Under the pieces are notes generated by a model. The model searched no databases. It was not told the DNA's origin and saw only the letters and a program-made list of their open reading frames with translations. The position numbers and the translations under genes were made by a program. Shown in pieces: positions 24,395-32,143 of a stretch of 40,288 bases of DNA (position 1 is the first letter of the stretch; each line of letters begins with the position of its first letter). This DNA comes from Mycobacteriaceae bacterium. GTDB taxonomy: Bacteria; Actinomycetota; Actinomycetes; Mycobacteriales; Mycobacteriaceae. The stretch covers positions 1 through 40,288 of the forward strand of contig JAIEPH010000100.1 in the NCBI GenBank assembly GCA_019749805.1, read 5' to 3'.

Positions 24395-24422
24395 AGCCTA
24401 CGACGAACGCTGGCACATGCAA
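24395..24422 (-). promoter_or_regulatory. Candidate promoter of the mini-ORF/DUF1707 transcript
   Basis: On the minus strand TTGCAT (24422-24417), a 16-bp spacer and TAGGCT (24400-24395) form a plausible -35/-10 pair. The first mini-ORF ATG is 8 nt past the -10, so its message would be almost leaderless. Confidence 0.4.
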
Positions 24423-24480
24423 GGCCGATGTCCAAACTGTGCACTTATCAATGCCGGCGAATCAGATAGACAGGCGAACT

Positions 24481-25227
24481 TTATTCCGCGCCGGCCAAGT
24501 AGTCGGCAAACTCGATGGTGCCGACGGGGTTCTGGGGTGCGAGGTGCGCGCCCGATCGGTATGCGGCAACGATGCGTCCCGGGACGGGGACGGCCACCAC
24601 TTTGCGGCGGCCCCCACGCGCGGTCAGGTACATCCGCCCCAACTCGACATGCGTGTGCACCGTCGGTCCGCCGATGTCGGGCACCCGGCCCGACGGCTCG
24701 GAATCGATCAGCTCGACGAGCCGACGCGCGACGTCGCGGGTGTCGATCGGCTGGAAGCTGACGTCGCGCAGCGCCCACAGCACGGGGGAGTACCGCTGGA
24801 TCGCGAAGCTGGTGGCGATCAGGTCGTGGAACTGGGTGGCGCGCAGCACCGTATGGGCGACGCCGGAGGCCTCTAGTGCTTGCTCGACGCGGACCTTGGT
24901 TCGGTAGTAGGGCAACGGGATTCGGTCGATACCGACTATCGATACGTGCACGAGGTGGCCGACGCCGGCGCGTCGCACCGCCGACGTCAGGTGCTGCATC
25001 GCCCTGACATCCTTGTCGCCGGTCGGCTGCGTGGCGCAGTTGACGATCACATCCACCCCGTCGACCGCCGCGTCGATTCCCTCATCTGCCAGCAGATCGC
25101 CGCGGCGCCAGCGCACTTCAGTGTTGTCGTTGCGATCGCGCCGGCTCAGCGCATGCACCCCATGTCCGGCTGCCAGCGCGGCGTCCACCACGTGGCGACC
25201 GAGCGTGCCGGTCGCCCCGGTGACCAA
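24481..25227 (-). CDS. NAD(P)-binding NmrA/SDR-type reductase or epimerase-like protein
   Basis: Atypical short-chain dehydrogenase with the N-terminal dinucleotide loop TGATGTLGRHVV, an acidic segment VRWRRGDLLADE, VDVIVNCATQP and YYRTKVRVEQAL in the active-site region; about 248 residues, near the family norm. The substrate is unknown. The start is odd: the only canonical codon before the Rossmann loop is a TTG at 25227, which would cut off the first strand. In frame upstream, ATC at 25242-25240 reads IATRILVTGATG, exactly where family members have a Met, so either a rare ATC start or a mutated ATG is possible. An in-frame TAG lies shortly before it. It stands alone, with no close operon partner. 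Confidence 0.75.
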   Translation of the reverse strand: MVTGATGTLGRHVVDAALAAGHGVHALSRRDRNDNTEVRWRRGDLLADEGIDAAVDGVDVIVNCATQPTGDKDVRAMQHLTSAVRRAGVGHLVHVSIVGIDRIPLPYYRTKVRVEQALEASGVAHTVLRATQFHDLIATSFAIQRYSPVLWALRDVSFQPIDTRDVARRLVELIDSEPSGRVPDIGGPTVHTHVELGRMYLTARGGRRKVVAVPVPGRIVAAYRSGAHLAPQNPVGTIEFADYLAGAE

Positions 25228-25242
25228 GATTCGTGTCGCGAT

Positions 25243-25490
25243 GTGCCGTGAACCCTAATGGACGGTCACCGCCGCGTGAAGACACACACGACTCGTCGCG
25301 GACCGTCGTCGAAACACGACCCTCCCTCACCGGGAAGCCGAACAGCGCAGCCTCTGCCCTCTCGGCGGGCCCGCCGCACGGCAGTCCGATGGATTTCTCG
25401 AACAGCGGGTCGCACGTCACGACGAAGTATCCGGCAATCGACGGGTCGACGATCAACACCGCCGCGGCGTGCTGGGGTCACACTGTCTCG
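25243..25490. other. Gene-poor gap before the acyl-CoA operon end
   Basis: About 250 bp without a gene I can support. A minus-strand frame from 25459 has peptide-like stretches (SIAGYFVVTCDPLFEK) but no ribosome binding site and runs antisense-free into the reductase gene in another frame. It may be a fragment of a lost gene. Confidence 0.3.
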
Positions 25491-26261
25491 CTAGGGTCTC
25501 GCCCAGTTCGGCGGGCGCTTCTGCAGAAACGCCATCATGCCTTCTCTGGCCTCTTCGGAGACGAACAAGTCGGCGGACTGCCGCGTCAACGCCTCGGCGT
25601 CCCGGTCGAACGTCGCCAGCAGCGGCGCGGTCGTCAGGGCCTTGGAGGCGGCCAACCCCTGCGGCGAGGCCTTACCGATCTCTGCGGCCAGCGCCGCCAC
25701 CGTCGCCTCGACGTCGTCGGTGGCGACGGTTATGAGGCCGATGGCGGCGGCCTCGGCGGCGCCGAACTTCTCGCCGGTCACGAAGTAGCGGCCTGCCGCG
25801 CGGGTCGTCATCTTCGGCAGCAAGGTGAGTGAAATGATCGACGGCGCAACACCAATGCGCGCTTCGGTCAACGCGAACGTGCTCGCCTGGCCCGCCACCG
25901 CGATGTCGCATGCGCCCACCAGTCCCAGCCCACCGGCGCGGACGTGTCCGTCGATCGAGCCGATCACCGGGATCGGCAGTTCGAGGATCCGGCGCAGCAA
26001 CCGGGTCAGCTCGCGTGCCCGTTCGACGGCGATATCGGCCGGGTCACCGCCTGAGGCTTGTGCGAGATCAGCTCCTGCGCAGAAGGTTCCGCCGGTGTGG
26101 CCAAGCACCACCGCGCGGACTCCGCCATCCGTGGTGGCGTCGGTCAGGCCCTGGTGCAGCTGCTCGACCAGCGCGGTCGACAGCGCGTTGCGGTTCTCCG
26201 GCGAGTCCAGCGTCAGGCGCGCAACACTGCCCTCGACGGAATAGCGGACGAGCGCGCTCAT
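25491..26261 (-). CDS. echA7: Enoyl-CoA hydratase/isomerase family protein (EchA7-like)
   Basis: Crotonase-fold enzyme of 256 residues, predicted to hydrate an enoyl-CoA made by the dehydrogenases and carboxylase of this operon. The oxyanion-hole segments are FCAGADLAQ and DGHVRAGGLGLVGACDIAVA, and the second acidic region is ALTEARIGVAPSIISL with the conserved Glu. The C-terminus reads FLQKRPPNWARP. In leucine and terpenoid catabolism the equivalent step hydrates methylglutaconyl-CoA or isohexenylglutaconyl-CoA. The ATG at 26261 shares one base with the fadE12 stop (TGATG), so it is the last gene of the coupled operon. Confidence 0.88.
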   Translation of the reverse strand: MSALVRYSVEGSVARLTLDSPENRNALSTALVEQLHQGLTDATTDGGVRAVVLGHTGGTFCAGADLAQASGGDPADIAVERARELTRLLRRILELPIPVIGSIDGHVRAGGLGLVGACDIAVAGQASTFALTEARIGVAPSIISLTLLPKMTTRAAGRYFVTGEKFGAAEAAAIGLITVATDDVEATVAALAAEIGKASPQGLAASKALTTAPLLATFDRDAEALTRQSADLFVSEEAREGMMAFLQKRPPNWARP

Positions 26262-27421
26262 CAGTACGACCTGGGCAGACCCAGCGACGTCTGCGCGACG
26301 AAGTTGAGGATCATCTCTCGGCTCACGGGTGCGATGCGGGCCAACCGCGACGCCACCAGCACCGAGGCGATGCCGTACTCCTTCGTCAGGCCGTTGCCGC
26401 CGAGGCATTGCACCGCCTGGTCGACCGCGCGCACCGACGCCTCACCCGCCGCATACTTGGCCATGTTCGCGGCCTCGGCTGCGCCGACATCGTCGCCGAG
26501 GTCGTACAGCGATGCGGCCTTCTGCATCATCAGCTTCGCCAGCTCGATCTCGATGTGGTTCTGCGCCAACGGGTGTGACAGTCCTTGGTGCGCGCCGATC
26601 GGCGTCTTCCACACCTGGCGCGTCTTCACGTACTCGGTGGCCTTGTTGATCGCGAACCGGCCCATCCCGACCGCGCTGGCGGCGCCCATGATGCGCTCCG
26701 GGTTGAGTCCGGCGAACAGCTGCGCGATGGCCGCGTCTTCGGACCCGACGAGCGCGTCGGCGGGAAGTCGCACCTCGTCCAGGAACAGCTGGAACTGGTT
26801 CTCGGGGCTGACGATCTCCATGTCGATCTTGGTCCACGTCATGCCCGGTGTATCGGTGGGCACCACGAACAGTGCGGGCTTGAGATTGCCGGTTTTGTGA
26901 TCCTCGGTACGGCCGACGATGAGCACCGCCTGGGCCTGGTCGACGCCCGAGATATAGACCTTCTGGCCCGACAGAATCCAGTCGCTGCCGTCACGGCGGG
27001 CGGTGGTGGTGATCTTGTGACTGTTCGAGCCCGCGTCGGGTTCGGTGATCGCGAACGCCATCGTGATCGAACCGTCGGCGATCCCCGGGATCCAGCGCTT
27101 CTTCTGCTCCTCGGTGCCGAACTTGGCGATGATGGTGCCGTTGATGGCGGGGGAGACCACCATCAAGAGCAGGGCGCAGCCGGCGGCGGACATCTCCTCC
27201 ATGACCAGCGACAGCTCGTACATTCCGGCCCCGCCGCCGCCGTACTCTTCGGGCAGGTTCACCCCGATGAAGCCGAGTTTGCCTGCCTCGCTCCATAATT
27301 CGGTGGTGTGCTCACCCTTGCGGGACTTCTCCAGGTAGTACTTCTCGCCATAGTTGGCGGCCATCGCGGCGACTGCCTTGCGCAGGGCCTGCTGTTCTTC
27401 GGTCTCGACGAAGCTGCTCAT
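26261..27421 (-). CDS. fadE12: Acyl-CoA dehydrogenase (FadE12-like)
   Basis: FAD-dependent dehydrogenase of 386 residues that introduces an alpha-beta double bond into an acyl-CoA, probably a branched one given its neighbours. Domains are N-terminal helical (EEYGGGGAGMYELSLVMEE), middle beta (AFAITEPDAGSNSHKI, the FAD contact; SGQKVYISG) and C-terminal helical (QCLGGNGLTKEYGIASVLV). The ATG at 27421 follows AAGGAAA at 5 nt and lies 8 bp after the accA2 stop. The gene is in the middle of the tight minus-strand operon. Substrate assignment to isovaleryl-CoA, citronellyl-CoA or another branched acyl-CoA is inference from context. Confidence 0.9.
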   Translation of the reverse strand: MSSFVETEEQQALRKAVAAMAANYGEKYYLEKSRKGEHTTELWSEAGKLGFIGVNLPEEYGGGGAGMYELSLVMEEMSAAGCALLLMVVSPAINGTIIAKFGTEEQKKRWIPGIADGSITMAFAITEPDAGSNSHKITTTARRDGSDWILSGQKVYISGVDQAQAVLIVGRTEDHKTGNLKPALFVVPTDTPGMTWTKIDMEIVSPENQFQLFLDEVRLPADALVGSEDAAIAQLFAGLNPERIMGAASAVGMGRFAINKATEYVKTRQVWKTPIGAHQGLSHPLAQNHIEIELAKLMMQKAASLYDLGDDVGAAEAANMAKYAAGEASVRAVDQAVQCLGGNGLTKEYGIASVLVASRLARIAPVSREMILNFVAQTSLGLPRSY

Positions 27422-27429
27422 GTGTTTCC

Positions 27430-29364
27430 TTAGGGGTTGTCCACTCGGGCGAGTACGGCCCCGACGTCGACCTGCTGGCCGACCTCGACGTTGAGTTCGG
27501 CGAGCACTCCGTCGCCGGGCGAGGTCACGGTGTGCTCCATCTTCATCGCCTCCAGCCACACCAGTGGCTGCCCGGCGGTCACCGGGTCGCCCACCGCGGC
27601 GCCGATGCGCAACACCGAGCCGGGCATGGGCGCCAACAGCGACCCCTGCGCAACAGCGGCATCGGGGTCGCCGAAGCGAGGTAGCGCCACGAGATGCACG
27701 GGCCCCAGGGATGAGTCGACGTAGACGTCGGCGCCGTATCGCGCGACATCGAAGGCACGCTCCACACCGGTGATGGACAGCACGACGCGATCGGCGGCGG
27801 AGGATACGAGACCGACGCCGTCATGGTCGGGAAGGTGCACGTCGTTGCGGGTATCGCGGTAGCGCACCACGTGCTCTCCGCCGGCAGCGTCGCCGTAGGA
27901 CTTGGTCTGGAATCCGGACGCCAAGTTGCGCCAGCCGCTCGGCGCGGCGGCGAACACCGTTGCGCTGTCACGGTTCTGCCTGGCATCGGCAAGCGCCGCG
28001 GCGACCGCGGAGAGTGCGGCGACCCGGTCGTCGCCCAGTGGGGCGGATAACCGGTCGAGGCCGTGGGTGTCGAAGAACGCCGTATCGGTGGCGCCGTCGA
28101 GGAACGCCGGGTGTCGCAGCACGTTGACCAACAAGTCGCGGTTGGTCCTGATGCCGTGCAACCGCGTGCGGGTCAGCGCATCGGCAAGGACGGCCACGGC
28201 CTGGCGTCGTGTCGGTGCGTAGGAGATGACCTTGGCGAGCATCGGGTCATAGAAGATCGACACCTCCGAGCCGTCCTTGATGCCGGTGTCGACACGCACC
28301 GTCCGCGGTACCTCGAACCGGTGCACGGTGCCCGCCTGCGGCTGCCAGTTCTTCGCCGGGTCTTCGGCGTACAGCCGCGCCTCGATGGACGATCCACGCG
28401 ACGGTGGCGGTTCGGGATCGAGCCGTCCGCCATCGGCGACGTGCAGCTGCAACTCGACGAGGTCCAGCCCGGTGGTGGCCTCGGTGACGGGATGTTCGAC
28501 CTGCAGTCGGGTGTTCATCTCGAGGAAGTAAAAGGACCCCGCCCCTTGATCATCTGGGTCCGCCATGAACTCGACGGTGCCCGCACCGGCGTAGCCGATG
28601 GCCTCGGCGGCCAGCCGCGCGGCGTCGAACAGCTTGGCGCGCATGCCTTCCGTTCGCTCGACGAGCGGCGAGGGCGCCTCTTCGATGATCTTCTGATGGC
28701 GACGCTGGATCGAGCATTCGCGTTCGCCGACCGCCCACACGGTGCCGTGCTGGTCGGCCATCACCTGGACCTCGACGTGATGACCGGTGGCGAGGTAGCG
28801 CTCGCAGAACACGGTCGGATCGCCGAAGGCCGACTGCGCTTCGCGGCGTGCGGCCTCCACCTGGTCCGGCAGTGACGACAACTCGTCGACCACCCGCATA
28901 CCGCGGCCGCCGCCACCGGCAGAGGCCTTGATCAGCACCGGCAACTGGTCGGCGGTAACGGTGTCGGGATCGAGTTCCTCGAGCACCGGCACGCCCGCGG
29001 CCGCCATCATCTTCTTCGCCTCGATCTTGGAGCCCATTGCGGCGACCGCGGCCACGGGTGGACCGATCCACGTAAGCCCGGCATCGATTACCGCGGCGGC
29101 GAAGTCAGAGTTCTCCGAGAGGAATCCGTATCCAGGGTGGATCGCGTCGGCCCCGGCCGCCTGTGCCGCGGCGACCAGCTGCGCCGCGTCGAGGTAGCCC
29201 TTGGTGCCTTCCAGCCGCACCCGGGCGTCCGCCTCGGCGACGTGCGGAGACGCCGCGTCGGGATCGGTGTACACGGCGACCGTGCCGATGCCGAGCTTGC
29301 GGCAGGTGTCGAACACGCGGCGAGCGATCTCGCCGCGATTGGCAACCAGCACTCGACTGATCAT
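27430..29364 (-). CDS. accA2: Acyl-CoA carboxylase alpha chain: biotin carboxylase plus biotin carrier (AccA2)
   Basis: A 644-residue fusion of biotin carboxylase and biotin carboxyl carrier protein that carboxylates biotin with ATP and bicarbonate, then passes CO2 to AccD2. Motifs: N-terminal VLVANRGEIARRV, the ATP loop KASAGGGGRGMRVV, YFLEMNTRLQVEHPVTE in the active site, a BT-like linker, and the C-terminal biotinyl domain with EAMKMEH, the Lys being the biotin site. This layout is the one of methylcrotonyl-CoA and geranyl-CoA carboxylases. The ATG at 29364 lies 5 bp after the accD2 stop; a GTG at 29373 overlapping that stop is an alternative start. Confidence 0.93.
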   Translation of the reverse strand: MISRVLVANRGEIARRVFDTCRKLGIGTVAVYTDPDAASPHVAEADARVRLEGTKGYLDAAQLVAAAQAAGADAIHPGYGFLSENSDFAAAVIDAGLTWIGPPVAAVAAMGSKIEAKKMMAAAGVPVLEELDPDTVTADQLPVLIKASAGGGGRGMRVVDELSSLPDQVEAARREAQSAFGDPTVFCERYLATGHHVEVQVMADQHGTVWAVGERECSIQRRHQKIIEEAPSPLVERTEGMRAKLFDAARLAAEAIGYAGAGTVEFMADPDDQGAGSFYFLEMNTRLQVEHPVTEATTGLDLVELQLHVADGGRLDPEPPPSRGSSIEARLYAEDPAKNWQPQAGTVHRFEVPRTVRVDTGIKDGSEVSIFYDPMLAKVISYAPTRRQAVAVLADALTRTRLHGIRTNRDLLVNVLRHPAFLDGATDTAFFDTHGLDRLSAPLGDDRVAALSAVAAALADARQNRDSATVFAAAPSGWRNLASGFQTKSYGDAAGGEHVVRYRDTRNDVHLPDHDGVGLVSSAADRVVLSITGVERAFDVARYGADVYVDSSLGPVHLVALPRFGDPDAAVAQGSLLAPMPGSVLRIGAAVGDPVTAGQPLVWLEAMKMEHTVTSPGDGVLAELNVEVGQQVDVGAVLARVDNP

Positions 29365-29369
29365 GAGGC

Positions 29370-30965
29370 TCACATCCGGAAGACGCCGAAATTCGACGTC
29401 CCCTTGATCGGGCCATTCGCGATGGCGGACAGGCACATTCCCAGCACCGTGCGGGTGTCTCGCGGGTCGATCACCCCGTCGTCGTAGAGCCGGCCCGACA
29501 GGAACATCGGCAGCGACTCAGCCTCGATCTGCGCTTCCACAGCGGCCCGCAGGGCGGCGTCGGCGTCCTCGTCGACCTGCTGGCCGCGGGCCTCGGCGGC
29601 GGCGCGGCTGACGATCGACAGCACGCCCGCCAGCTGCGTGCCACCCATGACAGCGGACTTGGAGCTGGGCCACGCGAACAGGAACCGGGGATCGTAGGCG
29701 CGGCCGCACATCCCGTAGTGGCCCGCACCGTAGGAGGCGCCGATCAGCAGGGAGATGTGCGGCACGGTGGAATTCGAGACGGCGTTGATCATCATCGAGC
29801 CGTGCTTGATCATCCCGCCCTCCTCGTACTTGCGGCCGACCATGTAGCCGGTCGTGTTGTGCAGGAACAACAGTGGCGTGTCAGCGCGGTTGGCCAGCTG
29901 GATGAACTGGGTGGCCTTCTGCGACTCCTCGGAGAACAACACCCCGCGGTGGTTGGCCAGGATTCCGATCGGATAGCCGTAGAGGGTGGCCCAGCCGGTC
30001 ACCAGGGAGCCGCCGTAGAGGGGTTTGAGCTCGTCGAAGTCGGAGCCGTCGACGATGCGGGCGATGACGTCACGCGGGTCGAACGGGATGCGCAGATCGG
30101 CGGGGACGATGCCGACCAGCTCCTCCGGATCGAACAGTGGCTCGGTGACCGGGCCCGGCGCGGGACCCTGCTTGCGCCAGTTCAACCTGGCCACGATGCG
30201 ACGGCCGATGCGGATCGCGTCGAGCTCGTCGACTGCGAAGTAGTCGGCGAGTCCCGAAGTGCGGGCGTGCATCTCGGCGCCGCCGAGCGATTCGTCGTCG
30301 GATTCCTCGCCGGTCGCCATCTTCACCAGCGGCGGCCCGGCCAGGAAGACCTTGGAACGCTCTTTGATCATCACAACGTGGTCGGACATGCCGGGGATGT
30401 AGGCACCGCCGGCCGTCGAGTTGCCGAACACCAGCGCGATGGTCGGGATCCCCGCCGCCGAGAGCCGGGTGAGGTCGCGGAACATCTGACCGCCGGGTAT
30501 GAAGATCTCCTTCTGCGTCGGCAGATCGGCACCGCCGGATTCCACCAGTGACACCACCGGCAGTCGGTTCTGGAGCGCGATCTGGTTGGCGCGCAGGATC
30601 TTCTTCAGTGTCCACGGATTGCTGGTGCCGCCCTTGACCGTCGGGTCGTTCGACACGATGAGGCACTCCACGCCCTCGATCGCGCCGATGCCCGTCACGA
30701 CGCTGGCCCCCACGGCGAAGTCGCTACCCCATGCGGCCAGCGGGCTGAGTTCCAGGAACGGCGAATCGGGGTCGAGCAGCATCTCGATGCGCTCGCGCGC
30801 GGTCATCTTTCCGCGGTCGTGATGACGTTTGACGTACTTTTCACCGCCACCTGCCAACGCCTTGGCGTGCTCGGTCTCGAGTTCGGCGAGTTTGGCGGTC
30901 ATCACGTCCGCGGCCTCGGAGAACGCCGCCGACCTCTTGTCGATGGTCGACTTCAGGGCGGTCAT
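29370..30965 (-). CDS. accD2: Acyl-CoA carboxylase beta chain, carboxyltransferase (AccD2)
   Basis: Carboxyltransferase subunit of 531 residues that transfers CO2 from biotin to an acyl-CoA. The N-terminal crotonase-like half has RERIEMLLDPDSPFLE, SNDPTVKGGTSNPWTLKK and VESGGADLPTQ; the C-terminal half has HNTTGYMVGRKYEEGG, GASYGAGHYGMCGRAYDPRF and SSKSAVMGG. The sequence is of the methylcrotonyl/geranyl-CoA type rather than the propionyl-CoA type (AccD5), so a 3-methylenoyl-CoA substrate is expected. The ATG overlaps the fadE13 stop by ATGA. With accA2 it should form a complete two-subunit enzyme. Confidence 0.92.
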   Translation of the reverse strand: MTALKSTIDKRSAAFSEAADVMTAKLAELETEHAKALAGGGEKYVKRHHDRGKMTARERIEMLLDPDSPFLELSPLAAWGSDFAVGASVVTGIGAIEGVECLIVSNDPTVKGGTSNPWTLKKILRANQIALQNRLPVVSLVESGGADLPTQKEIFIPGGQMFRDLTRLSAAGIPTIALVFGNSTAGGAYIPGMSDHVVMIKERSKVFLAGPPLVKMATGEESDDESLGGAEMHARTSGLADYFAVDELDAIRIGRRIVARLNWRKQGPAPGPVTEPLFDPEELVGIVPADLRIPFDPRDVIARIVDGSDFDELKPLYGGSLVTGWATLYGYPIGILANHRGVLFSEESQKATQFIQLANRADTPLLFLHNTTGYMVGRKYEEGGMIKHGSMMINAVSNSTVPHISLLIGASYGAGHYGMCGRAYDPRFLFAWPSSKSAVMGGTQLAGVLSIVSRAAAEARGQQVDEDADAALRAAVEAQIEAESLPMFLSGRLYDDGVIDPRDTRTVLGMCLSAIANGPIKGTSNFGVFRM

Positions 30966-32143
30966 GATTGGAACCCAAGGGTTTTCGCGGCGAGGCCGGT
31001 GAGAATCTCCGTCGTACCCCCGCCGATGCCGAGGATGCGCATATCCCGGTACTGTCGCTCCACTTCGGATTCGCTCATGTATCCCATCCCGCCGAACAAC
31101 TGGACCGCCTGGTTGGCCACCCACTCGCCGGCCTCGACGGCGGTGTTCTTGGCGAAGCAGACTTGAGTGATCAAGGAATTGGTCTTTCCGTTCGATGTCG
31201 CCGCCGGAGCGGCTCCGGCCGCCAGTTGCCGCTCCACCACGTTTCGCGTGTACACGCGGGCCACATCGACCCGCCGCGCCATTTCGGCAAGGGTGTTCTG
31301 CACGGATTGACGCGCGATCAACGGCCTGCCGAACGTTTCACGGTTGCGGCACCATTCGACGGTCAGGTCGAGGCACCGTTGCGCGCTCGCGTACGCCTGG
31401 GCGGCCAGCCCGACGCGTTCGGAGACGAATGCGCCTGCGATTTGGATGAATCCGGTGTTCTCTCCGCCGATGAGGTTGGCGGCGGGCACCCGCACATCTG
31501 TGTAGGAGAGCTCGGCGGTGTCACTGGACCGCCAGCCCATTTTGTCCAGTTTGCGGGTGACTTGCAATCCGGGCGTGTTCTTGTCGACGACGATCAGCGA
31601 AACACCCGCAGCGCCGGCGCCTCCCGTGCGCGCCGCGGTCACCACGTAGTCCGCCCGCACACCGGAGGTGATGTAGGTCTTCGCGCCGTTGATGACGTAG
31701 TCATCGCCATCGCGGACGGCGCGCGTGGTCAGGTGCCCGACATCCGAACCGCCACCCGGTTCGGTGATGGCGAGGCTGCCGATCAGGTCGCCGCGCAGTG
31801 TCGGCCGCACATAGGTGTCGATCAACCGCTCGTCGCCGGAGGCGATCATGTGCGGCACCGAGATCCCGCAGGTGAACAGCGAGGCGAACACGCCGCCGGG
31901 TGCGCCGGAGTAGTGCATCTCCTCGCAGATGACCACCGCGTCCGCACCGTCGCCGCCGCCCCCGCCTACGGCTTCGGGCATGCCTGCCCCCAGCAAGCCC
32001 GCATCGCCCGCCTTGCGGTGCAGATCGCGGGGCAGGTCGCCGCTGCGCTCCCACTCGTCGACGTTGGGCAGGATCTCGCGTTCTGCGAACGCCCGCACAG
32101 TCTTTCGAAGTTGCTCCCGTTCCGGGGTGTGCCAGATGCTCAT
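30962..32143 (-). CDS. fadE13: Acyl-CoA dehydrogenase (FadE13-like)
   Basis: Second acyl-CoA dehydrogenase of the operon, 393 residues. The FAD-binding region is SLAITEPGGGSDVGHLTTRA, the substrate-side stretch INGAKTYITSGVRADYVV, and the C-terminal QLFGGMGYMSESEVERQYRD holds the helix next to the catalytic Glu. Having two dehydrogenases in one operon, together with a carboxylase, resembles sets for stepwise breakdown of isoprenoid side chains, where two chain lengths are oxidised. Both ends overlap neighbours by ATGA, first with atuA-like, then with accD2, so translation of the three is coupled. Confidence 0.9.
   Translation of the reverse strand: MSIWHTPEREQLRKTVRAFAEREILPNVDEWERSGDLPRDLHRKAGDAGLLGAGMPEAVGGGGGDGADAVVICEEMHYSGAPGGVFASLFTCGISVPHMIASGDERLIDTYVRPTLRGDLIGSLAITEPGGGSDVGHLTTRAVRDGDDYVINGAKTYITSGVRADYVVTAARTGGAGAAGVSLIVVDKNTPGLQVTRKLDKMGWRSSDTAELSYTDVRVPAANLIGGENTGFIQIAGAFVSERVGLAAQAYASAQRCLDLTVEWCRNRETFGRPLIARQSVQNTLAEMARRVDVARVYTRNVVERQLAAGAAPAATSNGKTNSLITQVCFAKNTAVEAGEWVANQAVQLFGGMGYMSESEVERQYRDMRILGIGGGTTEILTGLAAKTLGFQS

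Noticed and set aside
25118..25459. 113-codon minus-strand frame before the reductase gene
   Set aside because: It overlaps the reductase in another frame and lacks a start signal; only a short peptide-like stretch made it look real.
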